Below the pieces are notes generated by a model. That model made no database searches and was not told where the DNA came from. It saw only the letters and a list, made by a program, of their open reading frames with translations. A stretch of DNA of 64,000 nucleotides. Source: Volvox africanus. Its lineage: Eukaryota; Chlorophyta; Chlorophyceae; Chlamydomonadales; Volvocaceae. This document shows positions 36,477-48,652 of this stretch, piece by piece (position 1 is the stretch's first letter; each line of letters opens with the position of its first letter). The stretch covers positions 4,312,501-4,376,500 of the forward strand of contig BSDZ01000094.1 of NCBI GenBank assembly GCA_030268105.1. Reading direction: 5' to 3'. Both the position numbers and the translations under genes were made by a program.

Positions 36477-36910
36477 ATGGCAAGTTCCAGCGACGAACCA
36501 CGAGGACCGCTAGATACTTTTGCCGAAGACTTAGGCCGCGCCGTTTTGGACGCCGCCGCTTCCGGTTTGTAATTGTTTAATTGCTTTTGCTTAGATTGCT
36601 GCACTTGTTGTGTAAGTGTACGCTCTGAGTCGCAGGTAATCTCAGTGCACCGGCATTGCTTGCCGCGGCGACTGAGACCGGCGTTCGTCCGGACCAGTTG
36701 GCGACTCTCATCGCCCAAACTACGGAAATCAGGACTCAGCTGGGCAATTACTTGCTGAGTTTGCTGAATCTTCTCAAGAGTACTGTCGGTAGGCTCACCG
36801 AATCGCTTTGTACTCTTGCCTTTGCGATAGAAGTCGGCTTCTATTACGCAAAACTAGGGTATCGTTTCGTGCTCCATGTCCGCGGAACACGACGATACGC
36901 CGCACACTAG
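36477..36910 (+). CDS. E2 leader ORF, probably spliced, upstream of and overlapping gag
   Basis: An ATG at 36477 opens MASSSDEPRGPLDTFAEDLG and stops at a TAA only because of a likely intron 36569-36645 (GT...AG, 77 bp). The join is phase-correct to a second part running to 36910. The second part contains the helix-like run DQLATLIAQTTEIRTQLG. Compared with E1 and E4, the differences in this frame are almost all synonymous third-position changes, while other frames would change residues, so it is very likely translated. It overlaps the start of gag (36876) in another frame, so its product may be a separate small protein or join Gag by frameshifting or splicing. I recognise no domain. The element A Gag N-terminus has a similar leucine-rich helical stretch. 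Confidence 0.6.
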
Positions 36911-38111
36911 CCTAGCTAGCCAACCCGATTTCGTTGTAGCTGCTAGAGCGCCGGATAGAGGCCTTGAGACTGTTGGCGCGCGAGCCACTCAAGAGCCCCT
37001 TTTCCTTCAGACCCCTGCTCACTTAATTGTGCCGCATTCAGCAGTGAACACGAATATGGACAACACTGCTGGACCAAGGGTTCTGCCATTACCTCAAGCT
37101 CAAGGGCATGATGACATCCCTGAGGTGATGAGATTGTCGATTCCCGTTCCTAGGCTCAATATTTCGCTGACCGACAAGACACCAGGGCATAGCATAGCCG
37201 ATGCAACTCGTGCGTACGTGCGTGACGCTAAAAAGTACCTCCAGGCTGTTCACGGTGGCGATAATGACGGTATCAGGTGTCTCTTCGTTGGTAACACCCT
37301 CGAGGGCGCAGCGAAGGACTGGTATCGCAATTGGACCAACGCCCGGGGCAGCTATACTTTTGACGAGTTAGTCGCCGCTTTGCTCGCACGATTCGCTACT
37401 GAGGTTCAAGCACGCGATGTGGAAGCTCGTAACGTTTTGGCAGCCGGTAGCTACCACATGCGTCGGGATGAAAATGTACCTGCGTACCAGTCACGCTTCG
37501 AAGCACTTGTGACTCCCATTGCTGATCTCACCGAATCTGAGCGTGTCTTTTGGTTTAGGCGAGGCCTAACGAAACTTTTGGCTAAATGGTGCGCCACTGA
37601 CTTGGTTGGAGCGCAGATCAAGTCGTATGACGCGTTGGTCGCTTTTGCTAAGGGCGCGGAGATACGACTTCTTGCCGGCGAGGAAGAAGTCAAGTCTGCC
37701 CCTCGTGCAAATGCCGTGCAAGTGCAGGATCCGCTTGGGGAAGCTGTAGCTCTCGACCAGGACCTCGGCGCGACCCGCCCCACGCCTACTGCCGCGACGC
37801 GACGCAGCAACGGGCAACGCAAGGCGCGCGGGGGCGCTAGCTCGGGCGTCCGTGGTACAGTAGGAGCAGGTCCGAGCTCGGACCCAGCTAGGAACAGGAA
37901 GCGTGGTGGTGCGCCGTCGTCGGCAGCCGCACAGCGTTCCGACCCCAACGCGAAGCGTACTCGTACGGACGACACATTTATGCCAAAATGGAATTGCAAT
38001 CGTTCCGAATTCGAGCGTCGGAAATTGGCCAACGTTTGTCTACGGTGTGCGGAGAGCCATTCTACGAAGGATTGCCCTCTAATGCCGCCGTTTGTACCTC
38101 AGCCGAAATAG
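36876..38111 (+). CDS. gag: E2 Gag polyprotein
   Basis: This is an intact 411-residue Gag. It has a proline-containing N-terminal part, a Ty3-type capsid core (VPRLNISLTDK, then the W-rich AKDWYRNWT segment, then ESERVFWFRRGL), a Lys/Arg/Ser-rich linker and one zinc knuckle CLRCAESHSTKDC (CX2CX3HX4C, one residue shorter than the standard CCHC). It assembles the virus-like particle and binds the RNA. The frame ends with TAG at 38109-38111, followed by pol in the same frame without another stop. Confidence 0.93.
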   Translation: MSAEHDDTPHTSLASQPDFVVAARAPDRGLETVGARATQEPLFLQTPAHLIVPHSAVNTNMDNTAGPRVLPLPQAQGHDDIPEVMRLSIPVPRLNISLTDKTPGHSIADATRAYVRDAKKYLQAVHGGDNDGIRCLFVGNTLEGAAKDWYRNWTNARGSYTFDELVAALLARFATEVQARDVEARNVLAAGSYHMRRDENVPAYQSRFEALVTPIADLTESERVFWFRRGLTKLLAKWCATDLVGAQIKSYDALVAFAKGAEIRLLAGEEEVKSAPRANAVQVQDPLGEAVALDQDLGATRPTPTAATRRSNGQRKARGGASSGVRGTVGAGPSSDPARNRKRGGAPSSAAAQRSDPNAKRTRTDDTFMPKWNCNRSEFERRKLANVCLRCAESHSTKDCPLMPPFVPQPK

Positions 38112-41100
38112 GGGCTTGCCCGGGTTCCTGCGGAGGGGGCTCTACCTGGGTTTTCTGAACTAACGCGTGGTCGGTGGTCATCCTTACGGCCAGCCGTTAA
38201 GGCATTGTTGCCTTGTGTACTTGGACACATCGAGCGAGTCATTGCGCGACGCATCACGCTTGACGGACGCACGGGACTTCTCTGCTTCGATCCGTTGTGT
38301 AATGTGTTTACACCTCGCCGTCCCCTGTCGTCTATCGATCTGTCCAACCACGTGGTTTTGTTCATCCCCTCGTCTCTGCGTGAGATGTCGGAACAGTTGG
38401 CCATGTACAGGAGGTGTAGGCGTCAATATCCAGACACTGCCGCATGTGTTTTACTCCCCGCTTTCTGTCGGCGCAAGGCAGAGGCATCGTTAAGGGGTAT
38501 GCGGCATGTCCACCGGTTCGAGCCGGGCACCGTTTTGTTTAATGGTGTGGATCGGGAGGGTACGCTGGCTCCGTGGCCACACCTATCCTACTCGGTTGAC
38601 GTTTGGTACGAAGCTCCTGATGGGGGTGCCGTTGGTTACGGACCCGCCTTAAGTGCACTGACGTTGTCTGCTGGGCATTCGCTCGTAGATAACCGTGTCC
38701 CTGTGGTTCAGATCGGTTTGAATGGCCGTACTCTGAAGGCACTTGTTGACACCGGTGCCAGCGACGACTTCATCTCTGTCGCAGAGGTGAATGCGCTGGG
38801 GTTGTCCCCAGAGTCGTCTGATTGTCCACAGGTTACCCTTGCTGACGGGGGTAAGCATCCCATTGTGGGCAGGATTACCCTTAGCCTATCGTTAGGCCCT
38901 TTGCGTGTTGTGACCCGGCCGTACGTGCTGCAGGGCTTAGCAGAGACTGCACCGTACATAATGGGGTCGTCGACATTACGGCAGTACCGCGCGCGCATCG
39001 ACATGGAGACCGCAACCCTGCATATGTGCAAGGGTACTCTGTCGATTAAGGTACCTTTCCTGTCGTTCGAACATGTCACACCAAAGGAGGGCGAAACTGA
39101 GGCGGTGCCTATGGTTAATTTCGCTGTGACCGCAATGGCCGCGCGAATCGAACCAGAGCTAGTCGGGCGTAAGGAGGCCGTCCGTTTGTTACGGAAGGGT
39201 GCCCACGGACTGCTTTTAAGGCCGCGGGTGAGCTGTTGTGTCACCACCGCGCAGATTTCTGCAGATCCTGAGGTTGAGGCCCTACTGTCGCAGTATGAGG
39301 ACGTCTTTAAAGATATCCCTGGCCTACCACCTATGCGTCCTGTTGATCACACAATCCCTCTCATGCCTGGAGCGCAGCCTACGGCCCGGCCAATGTACAG
39401 GTTGAGTCCATTGGAACTGGACGAGGTGAAGCGCCAGGTGACGGATTTGCTCGCGAAGGGTATGATACGCCCCAGCACATCCCCGTATTCTGCACCGATT
39501 TTGTTTGTCGGTAAGAAGGATGGGACCTTGCGCATGTGCATCGATTACCGGGGGTTAAATGCGAATACGGTGAAAAATCGCTACCCTTTGCCACGCGTTG
39601 ACGACCTGTTGGATAAGCTGAAGGGCTCGGCTTATTTTTCCTCAATTGACTTACAACAGGGCTACAATCAGATTCGCATCGCTGCCTCTGATATCCCAAA
39701 AACCGCTTTTCGGACGCCCTTCGGTCACTTTGAGTATACGGTCCTATCGTTTGGTTTGACTAATGCCCCTGCGACGTTTCAGGCGGTTATGGACCGAATG
39801 TTTAGGCCGTTTATCGACAGGTTCGTTGTTTGCTACCTGGATGACATCTTGGTATATTCTAAGACGCGCGAGGAGCACTTGGAGCATTTGCGGCTCGTGC
39901 TCGACGTTATGAGGCGGGAGCAATTGTTTGCTAAACGCGCCAAATGCTTTTGGGCGCAGCCTCAGGTGGAATATTTGGGCCACATTGTGTCGGCCACCGG
40001 TGTGAAGATGGACCCTCGGAAGGTCGCCGTGGTTCGCGATTGGCCCGCGCCTCAGAACCTCACGGAGCTGCGTCAGTTCCTTGGCTTGACCAATTATTTC
40101 CGAAAGTTCATTGAAAAATATTCCATCATTGCGGCCCCGCTTACTAACTTAACTCGCAAAGGCGTTTTCGTTTCGCTCGAGTCGTGGACGTCGCAATGCC
40201 AGCGGGCATTCGAAGAGCTCAAACGAATCGTTGCCGAAGATGTCACCCTTGCATTCCCTGATTACTCGTTGCCATTTCGTGTTGAGGTAGTGTCTGATGC
40301 CTCAATATTTGGAAGCGGCGCTGTATTGTTACAGGAAGGGCGACCGATCGCCTTCACGAGTAAGAAGTTTTCTGGTGCGGAGATTCGCTACACCACCGGG
40401 GAACAGGAGCTTCTGGCCGTGCTGCATGCTTTAAAGGAATGGCGCTGTTACCTCGAGGGACACCCGTTTACTTTAAAGACTGACCATAAGCCCCTAACGT
40501 TTTTGCAAAGCGTTCCGACGTTGAACCGCCGTCAAGCTAGGTGGATGGAATATCTAGCTAGGTTCAACTGCACCTGGGAGTATATTTCTGGTAAATTGAA
40601 TATTGCCGATGCTCTCAGTCGACATCCGTCGCTACACGCTGCAATTTTGGCAGCGCCCGTCGTGCGGCCGCGTAGCGACGAGGTACCGATCGCGACGGAC
40701 CTCGCGGAGCGGTTGAAGGTTGCCTACAGCGCAGACGCCTGGTTCGCGGACCCGGCTAATGTAGAAAACCTTCGCAAGCAGAATGGCCTTTGGCTACGGA
40801 CGGAGGGTGCAGCTACGCAAATCGTCGTTCCGAACGACGACGCGCTACGCTACGACATCCTTGCACGGTTCCACGAGGACCCGTTAGCAGGACACCCTGG
40901 TAGCAAGCGATTGATCGACTTGGTGCAACGTTCCTTTTGGTGGCCTCGTTTGGCTAAGGATGCGGCGAACTTCGTCCAGACATGCAGTCTGTGCCAGCGC
41001 AATAAGGCTTTGTCCGGTAAGGGCCATGGGTTGTTGCAACCGTTGCCTGTCCCGGACGCGCCTTGGGAAAGTGTTTCCATGGACTTCGTAGTCGCGCTGC

Positions 41101-42173
41101 CCAAAACTGAGGGGGGATACGATGCGGTGTTCGTAATGGTCGATCGTCTGACTAAGATGGTTCACCTAGCACCATGCACATCATCCTGCACGGCTGAGCA
41201 AACCGCACGTTTGTTTTTCGACAATGTGGTTCGGTTACACGGGGTTCCCAAAAATGTGATCTCGGACCGCGGTGGACAGTTCACGTCTAAGTTTTGGGAA
41301 GCGCTCTGCAAACTAGTTGGCATGCGCGTCAACCTGAGCACGGCGTATCACCCGCAGACTGATGGTCAAACCGAACGCACAAACCGCACGTTGGGTGATA
41401 TGTTGCGCAATTATGCTGGTCGCACACCACTTGTTTGGGATACATATTTGACTGCGGCAGAATTCGCGCTTAACAATGCTGTTAACCGCTCTACAGGCAA
41501 AAGTCCGTTCTTTCTTAACTACGGGTTTCATCCCGCGCTACCCGTGTGGCGTGAGTTGGAAGTGAACGTGCCTGCTGCTAAACTTTTTGCCAAGTCATTT
41601 ATGTCCCGAATCACAGACACGAAGTCGTGTTTGGACGCGGCGCAGCAACGAACGACAGAATACTATAACAAATCTAAGCAGGATGTGACGTTTTCGGAAG
41701 GGCAACTCGTGTTGCTAAGCACCAAGAACTTGCGTTCCTTGGCCGACGGATCCCGAAAACTCTTACCCCGCTGGATTGGCCCGTACCCTGTCGTGCGCAT
41801 GGTTGGGAATGTGGCTGTGGAGCTTGCATTGCCCACTGATATGACCATTCATCCCACGTTTCATGTGTCGCTTGTTCGTCCGTATCGTAGTACGGAACCC
41901 GTCCCTGAGCCTGCTAACGCCCCCGCAGCGATCGAACCAGTTCCCGAGACCTGGATCGCTGGTAAACAGAAGTTTTACGATGTGGAGCGGGTGTTAGATT
42001 ATCGCGCGCGTCGTGTGGGCCGACACCGACGTAAGCGAACAGTACACGAGTACTTGGTTAAGTGGACAGGGTATACCAACGAGCACAACTCATGGGAACC
42101 GGCACGCAACTTCTCACAGGACATGAAACCTCTGCTCGAAGAAGCCCGCAAACGTGCCACGCAAGCCCAATGA
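38112..42173 (+). CDS. pol: E2 Pol polyprotein: MTase-like, PR, RT, RNase H, IN, chromodomain
   Basis: 1353 codons are open directly after the gag UAG; the frame has no ATG near its start, so expression by readthrough is inferred. Order: a ~150-residue methyltransferase-like domain (LFIPSS at 38358-38375 where D has NPPY), protease DTGAS (38748-38762), RT with YLDD (39834-39845), RNase H with its first Asp at 40296, integrase HHCC finger (about 40870-40995) and DDE core (Asp 41082, Asp 41265, Glu 41373; D-X35-E). The C-terminal chromodomain (about 41970-42110, [16 protein letters not shown]) places it among chromoviruses, whose integrases use it to target chromatin. All catalytic residues expected of PR, RT, RNase H and IN are present. 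Confidence 0.95.
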   Translation, partial: GLARVPAEGALPGFSELTRGRWSSLRPAVKALLPCVLGHIERVIARRITLDGRTGLLCFDPLCNVFTPRRPLSSIDLSNHVVLFIPSSLREMSEQLAMYRRCRRQYPDTAACVLLPAFCRRKAEASLRGMRHVHRFEPGTVLFNGVDREGTLAPWPHLSYSVDVWYEAPDGGAVGYGPALSALTLSAGHSLVDNRVPVVQIGLNGRTLKALVDTGASDDFISVAEVNALGLSPESSDCPQVTLADGGKHPIVGRITLSLSLGPLRVVTRPYVLQGLAETAPYIMGSSTLRQYRARIDMETATLHMCKGTLSIKVPFLSFEHVTPKEGETEAVPMVNFAVTAMAARIEPELVGRKEAVRLLRKGAHGLLLRPRVSCCVTTAQISADPEVEALLSQYEDVFKDIPGLPPMRPVDHTIPLMPGAQPTARPMYRLSPLELDEVKRQVTDLLAKGMIRPSTSPYSAPILFVGKKDGTLRMCIDYRGLNANTVKNRYPLPRVDDLLDKLKGSAYFSSIDLQQGYNQIRIAASDIPKTAFRTPFGHFEYTVLSFGLTNAPATFQAVMDRMFRPFIDRFVVCYLDDILVYSKTREEHLEHLRLVLDVMRREQLFAKRAKCFWAQPQVEYLGHIVSATGVKMDPRKVAVVRDWPAPQNLTELRQFLGLTNYFRKFIEKYSIIAAPLTNLTRKGVFVSLESWTSQCQRAFEELKRIVAEDVTLAFPDYSLPFRVEVVSDASIFGSGAVLLQEGRPIAFTSKKFSGAEIRYTTGEQELLAVLHALKEWRCYLEGHPFTLKTDHKPLTFLQSVPTLNRRQARWMEYLARFNCTWEYISGKLNIADALSRHPSLHAAILAAPVVRPRSDEVPIATDLAERLKVAYSADAWFADPANVENLRKQNGLWLRTEGAATQIVVPNDDALRYDILARFHEDPLAGHPGSKRLIDLVQRSFWWPRLAKDAANFVQTCSLCQRNKALSGKGHGLLQPLPVPDAPWESVSMDFVVALPKTEGGYDAVFVMVDRLTKMVHLAPCTSSCTAEQTARLFFDNVVRLHGVPKNVISDRGGQFTSKFWEALCKLVGMRVNLSTAYHPQTDGQTERTNRTLGDMLRNYAGRTPLVWDTYLTAAEFALNNAVNRSTGKSPFFLNYGFHPALPVWRELEVNVPAAKLFAKSFMSRITDTKSCLDAAQQRTTEYYNKSKQDVTFSEGQLVLLSTKNLRSLADGSRKLLPRWIGPYPVVRMVGNVAVELALPTDMTIHPTFHVSLVRPYRSTEPVPEPANAPAAIEPVPETWIAGKQKFYDVERVLDYRARRVGRHRRKRTVHEYLVKWTGYTNEHNSWEPARNFSQDMKPLLEEARKRATQAQ

Positions 42174-42232
42174 CCCCTGCAGTCGATGCTGTATGATGCA
42201 GCGAGGACGCTGCATACGGGAGGGGGGATAAT

Positions 42233-43056
42233 TGTTGTGCTACGGTTAGTTTCCCGCCGATGCGTAGGTCGATGTGATCCTACAAGGCGAAGTGCTTTTG
42301 TGATGAACGCATTACATATGAATGAATCTGCATGATATAAATGTATTCGCATACATTTATATATGCATTCGGCATGTTGTCATTATTCATCGCGACATCG
42401 CATCATGGCAAATCCGCCTAGCATGCATGAATGACCGAATCATTGAAGTGCGCATTATGCTCGTGCTAGGAAACTATAAGTAATATTATCTGATATAATA
42501 TTACTTCATTACAGCACACGTTGAGAGCGCCGCACTCGTCGCGATGCATGCCCTGCAACCGGATATCGTTATCCGGACCCTTGCATCATGCGAATGCCGG
42601 AAAGGCTTATACGTTGTTATGCGTAGACATCGCCTAGACGCAGTAGGGTTGTCACATCTAGGATCGGCCTCCTAATGTGAATCGTACGGCACTGCGATGC
42701 TGCGAGTATAACAGATGCGAGGACGGCTAAGCTAGACAAGACATTCGATACCGGAGAACACTCGTGTGTTCTATATTACTATTGATATACACTATTCTAC
42801 TTAGCCCGAGCTAAGCCTGAACTTCGCTAATCACCGCCGCGTGATGATTGCTTGCTTCCGGCGCTGACGGCGATTTCGTTCATTGCATCATTCCGATCTG
42901 TAAGACCGTAAGTTATATCTCTCTACGTCTTGAAGTCTTCCGCTGTCTCTGTTTGCTCTCGCTTGCCTTGCTGTACTTGCAAGTGCTCGCGCATCGGTGT
43001 CGATAGTCTCCAGACGTGCAGATACTTATGAGCAAACGCGAACGAGAGGTACAACA
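42233..43056 (+). repeat. 3' LTR of E2 (824 bp)
   Basis: It is preceded by the polypurine tract GGGAGGGGGGATA and is nearly identical to the 5' LTR; the one difference seen is CTCTAC here against CTCTTC in the 5' copy. It ends in ACAACA before the GCCGT duplication. Confidence 0.95.
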
Positions 43057-43061
43057 GCCGT

Positions 43062-43551
43062 CCTCGCATCTGTTATACTCGCAGCATCGCAGTGCCGTAC
43101 GATTCACATTAGGAGGCCGATCCTAGATGTGGCAACCCTACTGCGTATGGGCGATGTCTACTCGTGACAACGTATAAGCCTTTCCGGCATTCGCATGATG
43201 CAAGGGTCCGGATAACGATATCCGGTTGCAGGGCATGTATCGCGACGAGTGCGGCGCTCTCAACGTGTGCTTAAATGAAGTAATATTATATCAGATAATA
43301 TTACTTATCGTTTCGTAGCACGAGCATAATGCGCACTTCAATGCTTCGGGCTTTCATGCATGCTAGGCGGATTTGCCATGGTGCGATGTCGCGATGGATA
43401 ATGACAACATGCCAAATGCATATATAAATGTATGCGAATACATTTATATCATGCAGATTCATTCATATGTAATGCGTTCATCACAAAAGCACTTCGCCTC
43501 ATAGGATCGCGTCGACCTACGCGTCGGCGGAAAATGAACCGTAGCACAACA
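43062..43551 (-). repeat. 3' LTR of E1, inner part
   Basis: These 490 bp complete the E1 3' LTR after E2. The inner end is followed by the minus-strand polypurine tract of E1 (43552-43566). The sequence shows no difference from the matching half of the E1 5' LTR. Confidence 0.93.
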
Positions 43552-43610
43552 ATTATCCCCCCTCCCGTATGCAGCGTCCTCGCTGCATCATACAGCATCG
43601 ACTGCAGGGG

Positions 43611-46600
43611 TCATTGGGCTTGCGTGGCACGTTTGCGGGCTTCTTCGAGCAGGGGTTTCATGTCCTGTGAGAAGTTGCGTGCCGGTTCCCATGAGTTGTG
43701 CTCGTCGGTATACCCTGTCCACTTAACCAAGTACTCGTGTACTGTTCGCTTACGTCGGTGTCGGCCCACACGACGCGCGCGATAATCTAACACCCGCTCC
43801 ACATCGTAAAACTTCTGTTTACCAGCGATCCAGGTCTCGGGAACTGGTTCGATCGCTGCGGGGGCGTTAGCAGGCTCAGGGACGGGTTCCGTACTACGAT
43901 ACGGACGAACAAGCGATACGTGAAACGTGGGGTGAATGGTCATATCAGTGGGCAATGCAAGCTCCACAGCCACATTCCCAACCATGCGCACGACAGGATA
44001 CGGACCAATCCAGCGGGGTAAGAGTTTTCGGGATCCGTCGGCCAAGGAACACAAGTTCTTGGTGCTTAGCAACACGAGTTGCCCTTCCGAAAACGTCACA
44101 TCCTGCTTGGATTTGTTGTAGTATTCCGTCGTTCGTTGCTGCGCCGCGTCCAAACACGACTTCGCGTCTGTGATTCGGGACATAAAAGACTTGGCAAAAA
44201 GTTTAGCAGCAGGCACGTTCACTTCCAACTCACGCCACACGGGTAGCGCGGGATGAAACCCGTAGTTAAGAAAGAACGGACTTTTGCCTGTAGAGCGGTT
44301 AACAGCATTGTTAAGCGCGAATTCTGCCGCAGTCAAATATGTATCCCAAACAAGTGGTGTGCGACCAGTATAATTGCGCAACATATCACCCAACGTGCGG
44401 TTTGTGCGTTCGGTTTGACCATCAGTCTGCGGGTGATACGCTGTGCTTAGGTTGACGCGCATGCCAACTAGTTTGCAGAGCGCTTCCCAAAACTTAGACG
44501 TGAACTGTCCACCGCGGTCCGAGATCACATTTTTGGGAACCCCGTGTAACCGAACCACATTGTCGAAAAACAAACGTGCGGTTTGCTCAGCCGTGCAGGA
44601 TGATGTGCATGGTGCTAGGTGAACCATCTTAGTCAGACGATCGACCATTACGAACACCGCATCGTATCCCCCCTCAGTTTTGGGCAGCGCGACTACGAAG
44701 TCCATGGAAACACTTTCCCAAGGCGCATCCGGGACAGGCAACGGTTGCAACAACCCATGGCCCTTACCGGACAAAGCCTTATTGCGCTGGCACAGACTGC
44801 ATGTCTGGACGAAGTTCACCGCATCCTTAGCCAAACGAGGCCACCAAAAGGAACGTTGCACCAAGTCGATCAATCGCTTGCTACCAGGGTGTCCTGCTAA
44901 CGGGTCCTCGTGGAACCGCGCAAGGATGTCGTAGCGTAGCGCGTCGTCGTTCGGAACGACGATTTGCGTAGTTGCACCCTCCGTCCGTAGCCAGAGGCCA
45001 TTCTGCTTGCGAAGGTTTTCTACATTAGCCGGATCCGCGAACCAGGCGTCTGCGCTGTAGGCAACCTTCAACCGCTCCGCGAGGTCCGTCGTGATCGGTA
45101 CCTCCTCGCTACGCGGCCGCACGACGGGCGCTGCCAAAATTGCAGCGTGTAGCGACGGATGTCGACTGAGAGCATCGGCAATATTCAATTTACCAGAAAT
45201 ATACTCCCAGGTGCAGTTGAACCTAGCTAGATATTCCATCCACCTAGCTTGACGGCGGTTCAACGTCGGAACGCTTTGCAAAAACGTTAGGGGCTTGTGG
45301 TCAGTCTTTAAAGTAAACGGGCGTCCCTCGAGGTAACAGCGCCATTCCTTTAAAGCATGCAGCACGGCCAGAAGCTCCTGTTCCCCGGTGGTGTAGCGAA
45401 TCTCCGCACCAGAAAACTTCTTACTCGTGAAAGCGATCGGTCGCCCTTCCTGTAACAATACAGCGCCGCTTCCAAATATTGAGGCATCAGACACTACCTC
45501 AACACGAAATGGCAACGAGTAATCAGGGAATGCAAGGGTGACATCTTCGGTAATGATTCGTTTGAGCTCTTCGAATGCCCGCTGGCATTGCGACGTCCAC
45601 GACTCGAGCGAAACGAAAACGCCTTTGCGAGTTAAGTTAGTAAGCGGGGCCGCAATGATGGAATATTTTTCAATGAACTTTCGGAAATAATTGGTCAAGC
45701 CAAGGAACTTACGCAGCTCCGTGAGGTTCTGAGGCGCGGGCCAATCGCGAACCACGGCGACCTTCCGCGGGTCCATCTTCACACCGGTGGCCGACACAAT
45801 GTGGCCCAAATATTCCACCTGAGGCTGCGCCCAAAAGCATTTGGCGCGTTTAGCAAACAATTGCTCCCGCCTCATAACGTCGAGCACGAGCCGAAGATGC
45901 TCCAAGTGCTCCTCGCGCGTCTTAGAATATACCAAGATGTCATCCAGGTAGCAAACAACGAACCTGTCGATAAACGGCCTAAACATTCGGTCCATAACCG
46001 CCTGAAACGTCGCAGGGGCATTAGTCAAACCAAATGATAGGACCGTATACTCAAAGTGACCGAAGGGCGTCCGAAAAGCGGTTTTCGGGATATCAGAGGC
46101 AGCGATGCGAATCTGATTGTAGCCCTGTTGTAAGTCAATTGAGGAAAAATAAGCCGATCCCTTCAGCTTATCCAACAGGTCGTCAACGCGTGGCAAAGGG
46201 TAGCGATTTTTCACCGTATTCGCATTTAACCCCCGGTAATCAATGCACATGCGCAAGGTCCCATCCTTCTTACCGACAAACAAAATCGGTGCAGAATACG
46301 GGGATGTGCTGGGGCGTATCATACCCTTCGCGAGCAAATCCGTCACCTGGCGTTTTACCTCGTCCAGCTCCAATGGACTCAACCTGTACATTGGCCGGGC
46401 CGTAGGCTGCGCTCCAGGCATGAGAGGGATTGTGTGATCAACAGGACGCATAGGTGGTAGGCCAGGGATATCTTTAAAGACGTCCTCATACTGCGACAGT
46501 AGGGCCTCAACCTCAGGATCCGCAGAAATCTGCGCGGTGGTGACACAACAGCTCACCCGCGGCCTTAAAAGCAGTCCGTGGGCACCCTTCCGTAACAAAC

Positions 46601-47672
46601 GGACGGCCTCCTTACGCCCGACTAGCTCTGGTTCGATTCGCGCGGCCATTGCGGTCACAGCGAAATTAACCATAGGCACCGCCTCAGTTTCGCCCTCCTT
46701 TGGTGTGACATGTTCGAACGACAGGAAAGGTACCTTAATCGACAGAGTACCCTTGCACATATGCAGGGTTGCGGTCTCCATGTCGATGCGCGCGCGGTAC
46801 TGTCGTAATGTCGACGACCCCATTATGTACGGTGCAGTCTCTGCTAAGCCCTGCAGGACGTACGGCCGGGTCACAACACGCAAAGGGCCTAACGATAGGC
46901 TAAGGGTAATCCTGCCCACGATGGGATGCTTACCCCCGTCAGCAAGGGTAACCTGTGGACAATCAGACGACTCTGGGGACAACCCCAGCGCATTCACCTC
47001 TGCGACAGAGATGAAGTCGTCGCTGGCACCGGTGTCAACAAGTGCCTTCAGAGTACGGCCATTCAAACTGATCTGAACCACAGGGACACGGCTATCTACG
47101 AGCGAATGCCCAGCAGACAACGTCAGTGCACTTAAGGCGGGTCCGTAACCAACGGCACCCCCATCAGGAGCTTCGTACCAAACGTCAACCGAGTAGGATA
47201 GGTGTGGCCACGGAGCCAGCGTACCCTCCCGATCCACACCATTAAACAAAACGGTGCCCGGCTCGAACCGGTGGACATGCCGCATACCCCTTAACAATGC
47301 CTCTGCCTTGCGCCGACAGAAAGCAGGGAGTAATACACATGCAGCAGTGCCTGGATATTGACGCCTACATCCCCTGTATATGGCCAACTGTTCCGACATC
47401 TCACGCAGAGACGAGGGGATGAACAAAACCACGTGGTTAGACAGATCGATAGACGACAGGGGACGGCGAGGTGTAAACAAATTACACAACGGGTCGAAGC
47501 AGAGAAGTCCCGTGCGTCCGTCAAGCGTGATGCGTCGCGCAATGACTCGCTCGATGTGTCCAAGTACACAAGGCAACAATGCCTTAACGGCTGGCCGTAA
47601 GGATGACCACCGACCACGCGTTAGTTCAGAAATCCCAGGTGGTGCCCCCTCCGCAGGAACCCGGGCAAGCCC
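43611..47672 (-). CDS. pol: E1 Pol polyprotein, intact
   Basis: This is the same 1353-codon frame and domain order as E2 Pol, with only scattered substitutions, many of them conservative (for example [10 protein letters not shown] for [10 protein letters not shown] near the start). PR, RT, RNase H, integrase and chromodomain motifs are all preserved. It follows the UAG at 47673-47675. Because of the upstream gag deletion, the frame entering this UAG is not the normal Gag frame, so E1 cannot make Gag-Pol by simple readthrough from its own gag start. Confidence 0.93.
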   Translation of the reverse strand, partial: GLARVPAEGAPPGISELTRGRWSSLRPAVKALLPCVLGHIERVIARRITLDGRTGLLCFDPLCNLFTPRRPLSSIDLSNHVVLFIPSSLREMSEQLAIYRGCRRQYPGTAACVLLPAFCRRKAEALLRGMRHVHRFEPGTVLFNGVDREGTLAPWPHLSYSVDVWYEAPDGGAVGYGPALSALTLSAGHSLVDSRVPVVQISLNGRTLKALVDTGASDDFISVAEVNALGLSPESSDCPQVTLADGGKHPIVGRITLSLSLGPLRVVTRPYVLQGLAETAPYIMGSSTLRQYRARIDMETATLHMCKGTLSIKVPFLSFEHVTPKEGETEAVPMVNFAVTAMAARIEPELVGRKEAVRLLRKGAHGLLLRPRVSCCVTTAQISADPEVEALLSQYEDVFKDIPGLPPMRPVDHTIPLMPGAQPTARPMYRLSPLELDEVKRQVTDLLAKGMIRPSTSPYSAPILFVGKKDGTLRMCIDYRGLNANTVKNRYPLPRVDDLLDKLKGSAYFSSIDLQQGYNQIRIAASDIPKTAFRTPFGHFEYTVLSFGLTNAPATFQAVMDRMFRPFIDRFVVCYLDDILVYSKTREEHLEHLRLVLDVMRREQLFAKRAKCFWAQPQVEYLGHIVSATGVKMDPRKVAVVRDWPAPQNLTELRKFLGLTNYFRKFIEKYSIIAAPLTNLTRKGVFVSLESWTSQCQRAFEELKRIITEDVTLAFPDYSLPFRVEVVSDASIFGSGAVLLQEGRPIAFTSKKFSGAEIRYTTGEQELLAVLHALKEWRCYLEGRPFTLKTDHKPLTFLQSVPTLNRRQARWMEYLARFNCTWEYISGKLNIADALSRHPSLHAAILAAPVVRPRSEEVPITTDLAERLKVAYSADAWFADPANVENLRKQNGLWLRTEGATTQIVVPNDDALRYDILARFHEDPLAGHPGSKRLIDLVQRSFWWPRLAKDAVNFVQTCSLCQRNKALSGKGHGLLQPLPVPDAPWESVSMDFVVALPKTEGGYDAVFVMVDRLTKMVHLAPCTSSCTAEQTARLFFDNVVRLHGVPKNVISDRGGQFTSKFWEALCKLVGMRVNLSTAYHPQTDGQTERTNRTLGDMLRNYTGRTPLVWDTYLTAAEFALNNAVNRSTGKSPFFLNYGFHPALPVWRELEVNVPAAKLFAKSFMSRITDAKSCLDAAQQRTTEYYNKSKQDVTFSEGQLVLLSTKNLCSLADGSRKLLPRWIGPYPVVRMVGNVAVELALPTDMTIHPTFHVSLVRPYRSTEPVPEPANAPAAIEPVPETWIAGKQKFYDVERVLDYRARRVGRHRRKRTVHEYLVKWTGYTDEHNSWEPARNFSQDMKPLLEEARKRATQAQ

Positions 47673-48186
47673 CTATTTCGGCTGAGGTACAAACGGCGGC
47701 AAAAGTATAGCTGCCCCGGGCGTTGGTCCAATTGCGATACCAGTCCTTCGCTGCGCCCTCGAGGGTGTTACCAACGAAAAGACACCTGATACCGTCATTA
47801 TCGGCACCATGAACAGCTTGGAGGTACTTTTTAGCGTCACGCACGTACGCACGAGTTGCATCGGCTATGCTATGCCCTGGTGTCTTGTCGGTCAGCGAAA
47901 TATTGAGCCTAGGAACGGGAATCGACAATCTCATCACCTCGGGGATGTCATCATGCCCTCGAGCTTGAGGTAATGGCAGAACCCTTGGTCCAGCAGTGTT
48001 GTCCATATTCGTGTTCACTGCTGAATGCGGCACAATTAAGTGAGCAGGGGTCTGAAGGAAAAGGGGCTCTTGAGTGGCTCGCGCGCCAACAGTCTCAAGA
48101 CCTCTATCCGGCGCTCTAGCAGCTACAACGAAATCGGGTTGGCTAGCTAGGCTAGTGTGCGGCGTATCGTCGTGTTCCGCGGACAT
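47626..48186 (-). pseudogene. E1 gag with 722-bp internal deletion
   Basis: The first ~160 residues match E2 Gag up to ARGSYTF. The sequence then jumps to the last codons of gag, shifted in frame, and the ORF ends 26 codons later. The deleted part corresponds to 37363-38084 of E2, with a TG at both breakpoints. The second half of the capsid and the zinc knuckle are lost. The same junction occurs in E4. Confidence 0.92.
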
Positions 48187-48652
48187 GAAGCACGAAACGA
48201 TACCCTAGGTTTGCGTAATAGAAGCCGACTTCTATAGCAAAGGCAAGAGTACAAAGCGATTCGGTGAGCCTACCGACAGTACTCTTGAGAAGATTCAGCA
48301 AACTCAGCAAGTAATTGCCCAGCTGAGTCCTGATCTCCGTGGTTTGGGCAATGAGAGTCGCCAACTGGTCCGGACGAACGCCGGTCTCAGTCGCCGCGGC
48401 AAGCAATGCCGGTGCACTGAGATTACCTGCGACTCAGAGCGTACACTTACACAACAAGTGCAGCAATCTAAACAAAAGCAATTAAACAATTACAAACCGG
48501 AAGCGGCGGCGTCCAAAACGGCGCGGCCTAAGTCTTCGGCCAAAGTATCTAGCGGTCCTCGTGGTTCGTCGCTGGAACTCGCCATAGAAAGAACCTACTT
48601 CCGATTAGACAAAGAGAGACAGTTAGGCAACGAACCTGTCTCGATACCAAAT
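48187..48652 (-). other. E1 leader with coding leader ORF and primer site
   Basis: This is the untranslated leader between the gag start and the 5' LTR on the minus strand. It contains the same leader ORF as E2 (ATG at 48585-48583, second part 48406 down to 48152) and the same primer-binding site as E2, just inside the LTR. Confidence 0.7.

Larger units (their letters stand above)
35586..43056 (+). mobile_element. Element E2: complete Ty3/Gypsy chromovirus, 7471 bp
   Basis: This is the only complete member in the window. It is inserted in the 3' LTR of E1 with GCCGT duplications (35581-35585 and 43057-43061). It comprises a 5' LTR, primer-binding site, coding leader, gag, UAG, pol with methyltransferase-like, protease, RT, RNase H, integrase and chromodomain regions, a polypurine tract (about 42218-42229) and a 3' LTR. 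The two LTRs differ at one position that I can see (36274 region against 42921 region). All frames are open, so it looks potentially active. Confidence 0.96.
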
